24,105 bases of DNA from a virus. The stretch is taken from positions 1 through 24,105 of the IMG/VR virus record IMGVR_UViG_3300006737_000211. One strand, written 5' to 3'. Below, one piece after another: positions 6,544-12,682 of this stretch. The translations under genes and the position numbers were made by a program. How positions within the stretch are numbered: the stretch's first letter is position 1; every line of letters begins with the position of its first letter. Below the pieces are notes generated by a model. It was not told where the DNA came from, searched no databases, and worked only from the letters and a program-made list of their open reading frames with translations.

Positions 6544-6830
6544 AGTTTAGTTATCTTTACAATAACTGTATTAGGAATGATAGTAGTATTTCCTATAGAT
6601 TCTATCTCTCCTTTATCATCTGTGGAACAGTCTGCAAACAGTCTAGTAATACCTTTAGACTGACTAAATAAATGTCCTTTAGAAGTACAAGTAGCTAGTT
6701 TAGCTTTCTTAAGATCTTCAATAGTTAACCAACTCGCATCACTCACGATGTCCAACCAGTCCACAGCTACCATAGGAAATTTATCTTTCCAATGTTTAGC
6801 TCGTTTCTTAATTACTATTTTTTTGTTCAT
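6540..6830 (-). CDS. Hypothetical 96-residue protein between halogenase and oxygenase
   Basis: The protein has a basic N-terminus (MNKKIVIKKRAKHWKDKF), then VDWLDIVSDASWLTIEDL, a Cys/Ser-containing strand ATCTSKGHLFSQSKGI, and a strand-rich C-terminus NTVIVKITKL. The W-x-D-I-x-S-D-x-x-W pattern is familiar from small phage proteins of unknown role. It overlaps the halogenase end by 23 bases and the oxygenase start by 4, so it is tightly coupled to both. I would expect a small beta-rich fold. Confidence 0.75.
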   Translation of the reverse strand: MNKKIVIKKRAKHWKDKFPMVAVDWLDIVSDASWLTIEDLKKAKLATCTSKGHLFSQSKGITRLFADCSTDDKGEIESIGNTTIIPNTVIVKITKL

Positions 6831-8274
6831 CTACTACTCTATGTCCTTCTCTGACTTGTTGAAGCCATTTATCATGATTAATATACTGCACAGCAAACTG
6901 CTGATCTACCTCATCGTTTTTTTCGAAAAATAGCTGCTTTTTAACAGCCTCAGGTAGAGCTTCATAGTGTAATCTGACCATATCTTGATCTAACATACCT
7001 ATTCCATACATAACAATCGCATAATGTTGATCTCTCCATAATGCATAATGGCCATCATCAAAATCATCTTTAGTTAATAATCTTCTTTTAGCTATTTCAA
7101 GTTTAGCAGCAAGACTATCTGGTATATCCATACTAGCCTTATCTTTCCAAAACTTAGTATCTGTTCTTTTGGTTCTATAATGTAATATTAAAAAGTCTCT
7201 GATGTTCTCAACCAACTTAGTAAACTGTTTATTGTATCTATCTATAACAAACTGATCATAATTAATTAAATTTGTAGCTAACATAAATGATTGCTGCACT
7301 GATGTTGCAATAGAAGTAGCTTCCAATGGTTCAAAGAAACTACCAGTCAACCCAATAGCAAAACAATTACCTTTCCAAGTCTCTTCCAGGTAACCAGCTG
7401 TAAATCTTATAGTCTTAAGTTTATCTTTAGCTGCAAGCTCGACATTGTTGATCTCTTCCATAGCAGCATCTTCAGACAAATAATTAGAATCAAATATATA
7501 TCCATTACCTTGTCTTTCTTGTAATGGTATTTTAAATTTCCAACCTGCTGACAGTGCATGAGCTTCAGTCCATAAATCAGGTACTTCATCCTTATGTGTA
7601 TGATATGTGATAGCTGTATTTAATGTTAACCAAGGATCTACGCCAACCCACTTACTATTTAATTTAGATATTAATAATTTTTTAAAACCTGTAGCATCAA
7701 CCCAAAAATTAGAATGATATAATACTTTACCTTTTATAGAATGTATTCCATGCTCTCCTGTATGTACTTCTGTAATCTCATCATCAATAACTTTAACACC
7801 ACGTTCTTCACTTTTCTTTTTTAAGAATGCATTTAATTTAAATGTATCAAAATGAAATTGATTAACTGGTTTTCTACTTTCTGAATTTAATTGTTTAGCT
7901 AAATGTTCTACAGGGCCAATTTGTTTAGGATGGTAGTTATTATAAAATTTATATAATAGTTTAATCTTAGTATTGAAGTAATCTTTCATAATAGAATTAT
8001 CTACTGAATGATTATAATCTTTGTAACCCCAGTTTTTAAAATAAATAGATGTCTTGAATGTAACTCCACACTCTCTAATAATTTCATCTGCTGTAATACC
8101 AACAGTTCTTATAAAATTATCCCAATGAGGTGTACTACCTTCTCCTACTCCAACAATACCAATCTTATCAGATTTAATTAAATTAATATTTAAATGAGGA
8201 TATTTTGTTTTTAAAACTAAGGCAGCTACATAACCTGCTGTACCACCACCAACAATACAAAGATCAGTCTTCAT
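6808..8274 (-). CDS. Flavin-dependent halogenase (tryptophan halogenase family)
   Basis: These enzymes use FADH2, oxygen and halide to make hypohalous acid that halogenates an organic substrate. The ATG at 8274 gives 488 residues, close to the family's usual 500-540; a TTG one codon earlier is possible. Counting from the ATG, GGGTAG (about 9-14) is the FAD motif, VGVGEGSTP follows near 42, and K74 in TFKTSIYFKNW aligns with the catalytic Lys of PrnA/RebH. The family WxWxIP motif appears as GWKFKIP (about 244-250), with Phe at the second Trp. FFEPLEATS (about 313-321) matches the halide-site segment, with Ala where EPLEST has Ser. Phage halogenases are known in marine cyanophages. No flavin reductase gene is visible here, so host reduced flavin would be needed. 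Confidence 0.93.
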   Translation of the reverse strand: MKTDLCIVGGGTAGYVAALVLKTKYPHLNINLIKSDKIGIVGVGEGSTPHWDNFIRTVGITADEIIRECGVTFKTSIYFKNWGYKDYNHSVDNSIMKDYFNTKIKLLYKFYNNYHPKQIGPVEHLAKQLNSESRKPVNQFHFDTFKLNAFLKKKSEERGVKVIDDEITEVHTGEHGIHSIKGKVLYHSNFWVDATGFKKLLISKLNSKWVGVDPWLTLNTAITYHTHKDEVPDLWTEAHALSAGWKFKIPLQERQGNGYIFDSNYLSEDAAMEEINNVELAAKDKLKTIRFTAGYLEETWKGNCFAIGLTGSFFEPLEATSIATSVQQSFMLATNLINYDQFVIDRYNKQFTKLVENIRDFLILHYRTKRTDTKFWKDKASMDIPDSLAAKLEIAKRRLLTKDDFDDGHYALWRDQHYAIVMYGIGMLDQDMVRLHYEALPEAVKKQLFFEKNDEVDQQFAVQYINHDKWLQQVREGHRVVDEQKNSN

Positions 8275-8371
8275 CAACTTTTACATTAATTACGCCTAGT
8301 GATGTCATCAAGTGACTGTTGTGTCTTTTATTAAATATTTTAATAAACTCAGACCAACTAGCCCTGTTCAA
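8264..8371 (-). CDS. Possible small protein between terS and the halogenase
   Basis: The frame ends 11 bases inside the halogenase gene and starts within the end of terS. The start is uncertain: TTG at 8371 would give 35 residues beginning with LNRASWSEFIKIFNKRHN, while ATGs farther up give up to 66 residues but overlap terS heavily. The C-terminus SLGVINVKVDED is acidic. It bridges two genes that would otherwise be separated by an 83-base gap in a compact operon, which is the main support. Confidence 0.4.
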   Translation of the reverse strand: MNRASWSEFIKIFNKRHNSHLMTSLGVINVKVDED

Positions 8372-8882
8372 TCTCTTTTGTGTCTTCAACAACTTCGATG
8401 GTTTTCGCATTGTATCCATCGATTTTATTTGAAAGCTCTTTGAGTTTCTTTTCAAGCTCTTCACGTGACATACCCTCCAGACCAGTTACTTTTACTTCTC
8501 TCCTATCTACATACTGACCTGCTAATTGTCCAGATCTGTATTCAGCATTAATAGCAGCAGCATACTGTTTATCAGCTTCTGCATTTAAAGCAATTCGTTC
8601 TAATCTTTTATATCGTCTTAGGTTATCACCTTCATACTTCGCACATTCTTCCTTATAAATTCTGTCTAAATATTTAACAACGTGAGGGTTTAGTTTTCTA
8701 TTAGTTAATCTACTAGCTATAACTGAGTAATCATTTGTATTCTTACATTCATATCCTGCTTCTTTTAGAGCATCAGCTTTTGTAATATTACCCCAATTTT
8801 TAACATAGATATCCACAAACTTCTTTTGCTTTAGAGTCAAGTCATCTTCTGTTCTCAGTTCTTTCTTTTTCAATCCTGGCAT
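8358..8882 (-). CDS. terS: Probable terminase small subunit (TerS)
   Basis: The 174-residue protein starts with a basic Lys-rich arm, then LTLKQKKFVDIYVKNWGN and KADALKEAGY (about 16-45), the helix-turn-helix pattern of Terminase_2-type small subunits. NPHVVKYLDRIYKEECAKYE follows, then a helical oligomerisation region with AAINAEYRSGQLAGQY, and an acidic C-terminus with a coiled-coil segment SREELEKKLKELSNKI. TerS proteins form rings that recognise the packaging site and regulate TerL. An array of 11-base repeats lies about 90-190 bases upstream and could be its binding site. No strong Shine-Dalgarno is seen. Confidence 0.78.
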   Translation of the reverse strand: MPGLKKKELRTEDDLTLKQKKFVDIYVKNWGNITKADALKEAGYECKNTNDYSVIASRLTNRKLNPHVVKYLDRIYKEECAKYEGDNLRRYKRLERIALNAEADKQYAAAINAEYRSGQLAGQYVDRREVKVTGLEGMSREELEKKLKELSNKIDGYNAKTIEVVEDTKEIEQG

Positions 8883-8970
8883 ATTTTCTACTATATAGAT
8901 ATTTCAGACCTCTGTACACTATTTGAAAAAGTAAAAATTTGCTGCTCCACAAGACACATATAGTCTTAAT

Positions 8971-9073
8971 GTGTCCCTCAGGGACACCACAGGGACACCA
9001 CAGGGACACCATAGAATCGTCTATAAATGTTGATATTAGCGAATAATAGTCTTCAGGGACACCAGGGACACCA
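8971..9073. repeat. Iteron-like array of CAGGGACACCA repeats with palindrome
   Basis: Three contiguous perfect copies of the 11-mer CAGGGACACCA occupy 8979-8989, 8990-9000 and 9001-9011. Two more overlap at 9054-9064 and 9063-9073. The first copy is half of the perfect palindrome GTGTCCCTCAGGGACAC at 8971-8987. The array sits in a gene-free stretch (8883-9241, apart from a doubtful peptide frame) between terS and the next operon. Arrays like this serve as replication origins, TerS packaging sites or repressor sites; which applies here is not known. Confidence 0.85.
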
Positions 9074-9161
9074 CTTTAGGGTTCCAAGCAAATTATTTTA
9101 TTGAAAGGGTAGAGATATCTATATAGGGGAATTTCCGGTATCCGTTGTCACATATGGTGTT

Positions 9162-9242
9162 TTACTTGAAGAGTCCTACCAAATACAGTACACTGGCCAT
9201 GTGTCCCAAGTGAGTTTTTAACATTATAGCTCTTTTGATCAT
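9162..9242 (-). CDS. Doubtful 26-residue peptide
   Basis: An ATG at 9242 shares a base with the stop of the upstream gene (TAATG) and opens a 26-codon frame with a basic start MIKRAIMLK and a hydrophobic end VLYLVGLFK. It follows the coupled-peptide pattern seen elsewhere in this window but has no own ribosome-binding site and may be chance. Confidence 0.22.
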   Translation of the reverse strand: MIKRAIMLKTHLGHMASVLYLVGLFK

Positions 9243-9628
9243 TAGCTTTCTTTTTTATCATTTGGGACATTTATCAGATCAATCTTCTTCTTAATCTCTC
9301 TTCTCTCTTCCTTAGTATTAGCTGCACGATATTGAACATATCTAGCTCTATACTCCATCCACAGCTTCTCATTCCTATTATATAGAATCTTCTCTTCCTT
9401 AATTAATCTTTTAAATACACCCATTACATACTCAGGGTCAAAATCTGCGTTCCAACAAATCTCCTTAAATATCTCACTATTTCCTACAAACCAATTTATC
9501 GAATCCTGCTTATTATAAGCATCGATTTTAGAATAAGTAAAAGAAGTACAATCCTCAAATGCCTGCATAATAATAGCCTGGAAGAGCTTATGCTCAGGCC
9601 TATTAGTACGGGTCACTGTTGAAGCCAT
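9242..9628 (-). CDS. Conserved phage protein, 128 residues
   Basis: The ATG at 9628, one base after the preceding stop, is preferred to 9703, which would overlap that gene by 75 bases. The protein contains RPEHKLFQAIIMQAFEDC, then DSINWFVGNSEIFKEICWNA and DPEYVMGVFKRLI. The pattern of helix, WF...F..IC, and DP..V is familiar from small proteins of marine and alphaproteobacterial phages, function unknown. A long basic helix (YRARYVQYRAANTKEERREI) forms the C-terminus. Confidence 0.75.
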   Translation of the reverse strand: MASTVTRTNRPEHKLFQAIIMQAFEDCTSFTYSKIDAYNKQDSINWFVGNSEIFKEICWNADFDPEYVMGVFKRLIKEEKILYNRNEKLWMEYRARYVQYRAANTKEERREIKKKIDLINVPNDKKES

Positions 9629-9629
9629 G

Positions 9630-9884
9630 TCAGTGCCCAAAATCTTTAACAAGTTCGGTGAGTAATTCACGATATTGCCGCTGCTCCTTTTTACTGGAGT
9701 CAAAGGCCATTACCTCAGTATAATCGTCAAATATACCCTCAATGAATCGCATCTTACCTACGCCATCCAGCATATCTACAACCTTATAATGATAGTCTTT
9801 AAAAGCTATGTAAGTTTCATCATCCATAATGATCGCAACCGCAGGATGGGAAAAGATATCGATATGGAAGTTTCCTACGGTCAC
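9630..9884 (-). CDS. Hypothetical 84-residue protein
   Basis: A GTG start at 9884 overlaps the upstream stop in the form GTGA, a classic coupled start. The product begins MTVGNFHIDIFSHPAVAIIM, with alternating strands, followed by acidic helices FIEGIFDDYTEVMAF and REYRELLTELVKD-like segments. No domain is recognised. It belongs to the same short operon as the 128- and 84-residue neighbours. Confidence 0.65.
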   Translation of the reverse strand: MTVGNFHIDIFSHPAVAIIMDDETYIAFKDYHYKVVDMLDGVGKMRFIEGIFDDYTEVMAFDSSKKEQRQYRELLTELVKDFGH

Positions 9885-10135
9885 GCATCATTTTTAACAA
9901 CCAGCGTTAAGCCTTTAGCCTTAGCTGCAGCTTTACGTCCTGATCGCCAACATCCCTCAACTTTATCAAGGAATGAAAGACTGAAATTTCCTAAACCAAA
10001 ATCATTTCCACAATATAACTGAAACATCAAGGAAGTTATCTCGTCATAAGTTCTCTTATTCGGACATATCATAACCAAACGCTGAAGCGTTTTAGTTAAG
10101 GCTTCTTCACTCGACTTCTTCATAGGTTCTGCCAA
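9881..10135 (-). CDS. Hypothetical 84-residue basic protein
   Basis: A TTG start at 10135 follows GGAG by seven bases, so initiation there is plausible; an ATG four codons later is the alternative. The product has two helices (EEALTKTLQRLVMICPN and TYDEITSLMFQLYCG), then a basic end with KVEGCWRSGRKAAAKAKG. It could bind nucleic acid, but no family is recognised. It opens the 10135-9242 operon, below a clear terminator. Confidence 0.65.
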   Translation of the reverse strand: MAEPMKKSSEEALTKTLQRLVMICPNKRTYDEITSLMFQLYCGNDFGLGNFSLSFLDKVEGCWRSGRKAAAKAKGLTLVVKNDA

Positions 10136-10275
10136 CTTTGTTCTCCATAATTAAATTAAAAGAAAAAATTGTTCGTTGTTATTGTGAAAATAAAGTGTTT
10201 TGAAAGCCCCACTTTTTCATTTAGGCTTAGGAATACGTTATTAACTATTATGTGATTTAAATTTTAATTGCAAGT

Positions 10276-10305
10276 AAAAAAAAGGGCCAGTCTCCCAGCC
10301 CTTTT
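10276..10305 (-). terminator. Rho-independent terminator
   Basis: On the minus strand AAAAGGGC and GCCCTTTT form an 8-bp stem around a 10-base loop, followed at once by more T residues (eight in all). This is a textbook intrinsic terminator placed 40 bases after the 73-residue gene at 10345. The other bases of 10136-10344 hold no gene; TTGCAA at 10268-10273 followed by CATAAT-like bases might restart transcription for the next operon, weakly supported. Confidence 0.85.
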
Positions 10306-10344
10306 CCAACCTCAGATTTAAGGTTAACCATCCAACCTGCAGGT

Positions 10345-10566
10345 CTATTTACCACTTCCGTTAAGCAATTTCTTGCCCTGTGATAGTAAATTCTCTCTCA
10401 TTGATTCGGCTGATTTGCCTTGTTTTTTAGCGATTTTTTTAACTTCTTCATCAACTAATTTGGCAATCATATTACCTGGTCTTCTAAAGCCTTCTTTACC
10501 CATGGCCCTAATTATGCAGTATGAATCAATATCTACTGCACAGGATTTCCATTTGTTTATGTTCAT
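10345..10566 (-). CDS. Ribbon-helix-helix-like small protein
   Basis: The 73-residue product begins MNINKWKSCAVDIDSYCIIR, a short strand followed by a helix, then GFRRPGNMIAKLVDEEVKKIA, a second helix after a turn, and a basic C-terminus. A strand with the pattern K-S-x-A-V-D followed by two helices suits Arc/MetJ-type ribbon-helix-helix DNA-binding proteins, but this is judged by eye. It follows the ParB-like gene by three bases and closes the operon just before the terminator. It could be a small regulator of this operon. Confidence 0.65.
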   Translation of the reverse strand: MNINKWKSCAVDIDSYCIIRAMGKEGFRRPGNMIAKLVDEEVKKIAKKQGKSAESMRENLLSQGKKLLNGSGK

Positions 10567-10569
10567 AGC

Positions 10570-11355
10570 TTACGCTGCCTCTCTCTTGTCAAAGTCTCGA
10601 TCCAATGCAAACTTAAGAAGATCAACTTTTTTATCTCTAGTCAATCCACCATTGTACACTCTATCGAATTGTTCGATGTAATCAGAGCTGCTAGTTACTG
10701 CAGCTAATTTACCACCCTTAGATTTCATTGCTGACTTTAATCTATCAAATGAAAACTTTGGATGTTTACACATAATTAAATATGCTCTGATCAATTGTCG
10801 TTTTAGTTTTTTAACATTAGGATCGATTTGTTTTGCAATGTAAGTTATTTCTTTTGCAATTCTATCAAACCTGCTTAGTCTACCTGCAGCAATTGAGAAG
10901 TCTCCCAATTTAAACTCTTCAGTTTGCATTCTACAAACTGTTGCTCTACCATTAAGTAGGGCTAGTGTTTCAGCTACTGGCATTCCATATTGTATCATTT
11001 TAGAAGCACAGATCTTATAATCTTGTTTGCCTCTTGTACAGTGGAAGTTTAAAAAATTGTTTAAGTTCCAATTCTTTTTTCCAGTGTTAGCTCTAGCTGT
11101 ATCTAAAGCATCATCAGAATCACCAATTACATAGTAAATATCTAAGCCTAATTCTTTTCTAGCCTGAGCTGTATGTTGACCATCTACGATCTCCATCTTC
11201 TGATTTACAATAATAGGAGTCTTAAGATCTCTCTCAGCGATTAATCTTTTGATTCTATCTACATGTGTAGAATCAACTTCTCTATTACCTCTTGATTTTT
11301 TAAATATTCCATAATCTTTGGTTACAAAATATTTACCTTTTACTTCTTTTGTCAT
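10570..11355 (-). CDS. ParB-like nuclease-fold protein
   Basis: The ATG at 11355 is chosen for its Shine-Dalgarno AAAAGGAG; a longer reading to 11403 would overlap the upstream membrane peptide. The 261-residue protein has the ParB/sulfiredoxin N-terminal pattern: NREVDSTHVDRIKRLI (about 24-39), TPIIVNQKMEIVDGQHTAQA (about 46-65), with VDGQHTAQA replacing the usual DGxxRxxA. The rest is helical, with basic segments and FSFDRLKSAMKSKGGK-like motifs. Phage ParB-like proteins act as DNA-binding proteins or nucleases, or in base-modification pathways; no ParA partner is present. It is cotranscribed with the RHH-like protein. Confidence 0.8.
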   Translation of the reverse strand: MTKEVKGKYFVTKDYGIFKKSRGNREVDSTHVDRIKRLIAERDLKTPIIVNQKMEIVDGQHTAQARKELGLDIYYVIGDSDDALDTARANTGKKNWNLNNFLNFHCTRGKQDYKICASKMIQYGMPVAETLALLNGRATVCRMQTEEFKLGDFSIAAGRLSRFDRIAKEITYIAKQIDPNVKKLKRQLIRAYLIMCKHPKFSFDRLKSAMKSKGGKLAAVTSSSDYIEQFDRVYNGGLTRDKKVDLLKFALDRDFDKREAA

Positions 11356-11371
11356 CTTTTTTTCTCCTTTT

Positions 11372-11479
11372 TTAATAGATGATTGTATAGAGCAATGCAC
11401 CAACTAACATTATAAAAATCTTAGGTGGTATTACTAACAGTGCACACAAAAGTACAAACTTAAAGAATTGATTTGTCAT
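11372..11479 (-). CDS. Small membrane protein (35 residues)
   Basis: ATG at 11479 (or 11482) overlaps the end of the 91-residue gene and ends just before the ParB-like gene's ribosome-binding site. The product MTNQFFKFVLLCALLVIPP continues with KIFIMLVGALLYTIIY: two hydrophobic helices broken by a double Pro. It fills an otherwise empty gap in a compact operon, supporting a real gene. There is no clear own Shine-Dalgarno, so coupling is likely. Confidence 0.6.
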   Translation of the reverse strand: MTNQFFKFVLLCALLVIPPKIFIMLVGALLYTIIY

Positions 11480-11735
11480 CATCGTCTTGTTTTCCTTTTA
11501 TGTGGCTGTGAATTAAATCCATCGCAATCTGCTCGTTAATTGGATAGATAGGATGCATATCAAAATTCATAGAACACTGCTGCAACCTACGCATTTGTTC
11601 TTGAAAGTGGTCATCACTATATTCCATAGGCTGACCATCTACTGTTGTCGTCTGAGTTGTACTCAGAATCTCATCAACTTCTTTTATCCAGTTAACAAAA
11701 TCGTCACTACTAGATTTCAATTTTATGTTGATCAT
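11460..11735 (-). CDS. Hypothetical 91-residue acidic protein
   Basis: A very strong Shine-Dalgarno (AAAGGAGG) precedes the ATG, so this first gene of the operon is probably well expressed. The product begins MINIKLKSSSDDFVNWIKEV, has a Thr-rich linker (STTQTTTVDG), helical HFQEQMRRLQQCSMNFDMH and an acidic tail KGKQDDDDKSIL. No family is recognised. Confidence 0.75.
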   Translation of the reverse strand: MINIKLKSSSDDFVNWIKEVDEILSTTQTTTVDGQPMEYSDDHFQEQMRRLQQCSMNFDMHPIYPINEQIAMDLIHSHIKGKQDDDDKSIL

Positions 11736-11764
11736 GTTATCCTCCTTTTTATAAACATACTTGC

Positions 11765-11792
11765 AATATAATTATTTAAATGTAAATTGCAA
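11765..11792 (-). promoter_or_regulatory. Candidate sigma70-type promoter for the minus-strand operon
   Basis: On the minus strand TTGCAA (11792-11787) is followed after 16 bases by TATATT (11770-11765), about 30 bases before the start of the 91-residue gene. It lies within an inverted repeat CTTGCAAT (11760-11767) and ATTGCAAG (11786-11793) that could also be an operator between the divergent operons. Confidence 0.5.
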
Positions 11793-11816
11793 GGATTAAA
11801 TAAGATAGGATATTAT
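11787..11816 (+). promoter_or_regulatory. Candidate promoter TTGCAA-N18-TATTAT, near-leaderless
   Basis: TTGCAA at 11787-11792 and TATTAT at 11811-11816 are separated by 18 bases. The ATG of the next gene is at 11823, six bases past the -10 box, so transcription would start at or near the initiation codon. The same layout recurs at 12045-12074. Confidence 0.55.
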
Positions 11817-11822
11817 AGGAAA

Positions 11823-12044
11823 ATGAAATACTTGCTAATTTTACATATGTGTAGTTTTTTAACTCAAACTTGCCCAGGTATGATTCACCCACAAGGAACG
11901 TACGATTCATGGAAAGAATGTGCAATCGCTGGGTATGAAATTGCTGGAGATACAATGGCTAAAATGCCTAAAAAAGAGATAAATCAACACAAATTAGCTA
12001 TAAAGTTTGAGTGTTTAGAAATCACTCCAGGTACACCCCTATAG
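11823..12044 (+). CDS. Small exported protein with Cys pattern
   Basis: The ATG at 11823 gives 73 residues; a start at 11787 lies upstream of the promoter's -10 box and is unlikely. The N-terminus MKYLLILHMCSFLTQTCPG looks like a signal peptide. The mature part (IHPQGTYDSWKECAIAGYE, later KLAIKFECLEITPG) has a Cys, GY, Cys pattern that I recall from small secreted proteins of marine phages and SAR11-like bacteria; function unknown. A periplasmic location is inferred. Confidence 0.7.
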   Translation: MKYLLILHMCSFLTQTCPGMIHPQGTYDSWKECAIAGYEIAGDTMAKMPKKEINQHKLAIKFECLEITPGTPL

Positions 12045-12074
12045 TTGCAATTATATCACAAAATGCTATATAAT
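12045..12074 (+). promoter_or_regulatory. Near-consensus promoter TTGCAA-N18-TATAAT
   Basis: TTGCAA at 12045-12050 and a perfect TATAAT at 12069-12074 are separated by 18 bases. The next ATG is at 12080, five bases past the -10 box, predicting a leaderless mRNA. The box begins immediately after the stop codon of the preceding gene. Confidence 0.65.
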
Positions 12075-12079
12075 ACCTT

Positions 12080-12358
12080 ATGAAGCTGTATCGTGTCCAA
12101 GCAAAGTACAAGAATATATATATTGATGAGATGCTTGAGGCCAAGAACGATAAAGCCGCCCTTGAGGAATTTAGCAAAAAGGTTAGCTCAGGGGATGTAA
12201 CAGAGAATGAAGGTGCAGGGTTTGAAAATCCTGATATTTTATTCTTAACCTATGAGGAGGTCGACCGAGATGGCACTGCAAAAGTTAATATCGGAAAAAC
12301 TTCAGCTGGAATCCAAGTGGGCAACACAGGCATTGCAGCAGGGTCGGGTAACCCCTGA
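12080..12358 (+). CDS. Hypothetical 92-residue protein, leaderless start predicted
   Basis: The first 65 or so residues (MKLYRVQAKYKNIYIDEMLE, later NPDILFLTYEEVDRD) form a believable strand-helix-strand unit similar to small phage proteins that end soon after a TYEE segment. The last 30 residues (KVNIGKTSAGIQ onward) are low in complexity and are encoded by DNA that also encodes the start of the next gene in another frame. The start follows the promoter directly, with no Shine-Dalgarno. Confidence 0.65.
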   Translation: MKLYRVQAKYKNIYIDEMLEAKNDKAALEEFSKKVSSGDVTENEGAGFENPDILFLTYEEVDRDGTAKVNIGKTSAGIQVGNTGIAAGSGNP

Positions 12359-12458
12359 TATGAAGTGGATCGATATCAAGATCAAAAATCTAAGAAATAA
12401 GATTAATGATCAAAGTGTTGAAGACGCACAAAAAGGTCTTTTTGATATAGCTAGTTAA
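12270..12458 (+). CDS. Hypothetical 62-residue helical protein
   Basis: ATG at 12270 follows GGAGG by nine bases and is preferred over 12252. The product, MALQKLISEKLQLESKWATQ then KWIDIKIKNLRNKINDQSVE, is nearly all helix and likely a coiled coil. It overlaps the preceding gene by 89 bases in a different frame. Its strong ribosome-binding site lies inside the preceding coding sequence. Confidence 0.65.
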   Translation: MALQKLISEKLQLESKWATQALQQGRVTPDMKWIDIKIKNLRNKINDQSVEDAQKGLFDIAS

Positions 12459-12505
12459 ATATTACTAGCACATAAACTCTTTTCGTTATAAAGTGTAGGG
12501 GACTT

Positions 12506-12682
12506 ATGCCCTCTAATAAAACCTTAATCATAAATGATTATAAAAAATATTGGATTACTGATACCAAGAAAGGTCATCTAATAACTATTTGTCATGGGCC
12601 AGAAGATAAAGTTTTAAAATTAAAATTAAATTGGAAAGGTAGACATAGAAGTGGAGCAGGAAGAGTCGTTAATAAAAAATAG
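12506..12682 (+). CDS. Hypothetical 58-residue basic protein
   Basis: The frame begins MPSNKTLIINDYKKYWITDT and ends with WKGRHRSGAGRVVNKK. It is Lys/Arg-rich, predicted strands plus a basic tail. AGGGG six bases before the ATG could serve as a ribosome-binding site. It overlaps the next gene by 32 bases. Function unknown; nucleic-acid binding is possible from its charge. Confidence 0.6.
   Translation: MPSNKTLIINDYKKYWITDTKKGHLITICHGPEDKVLKLKLNWKGRHRSGAGRVVNKK

Noticed and set aside
6808-8274. Lycopene cyclase or other flavin monooxygenase instead of halogenase
   Set aside because: The catalytic Lys segment (TFKTSIYFKNW), GWKFKIP and EPLEATS together are specific to the tryptophan-halogenase family.
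8971-9073. CRISPR array
   Set aside because: The repeats are 11 bases long, directly adjoining or overlapping, without spacers of constant length, and no cas1 or cas2 is near.
9675-10022. Plus-strand 115-codon frame
   Set aside because: It covers two coupled minus-strand genes (GTGA overlap) and has no start signal.
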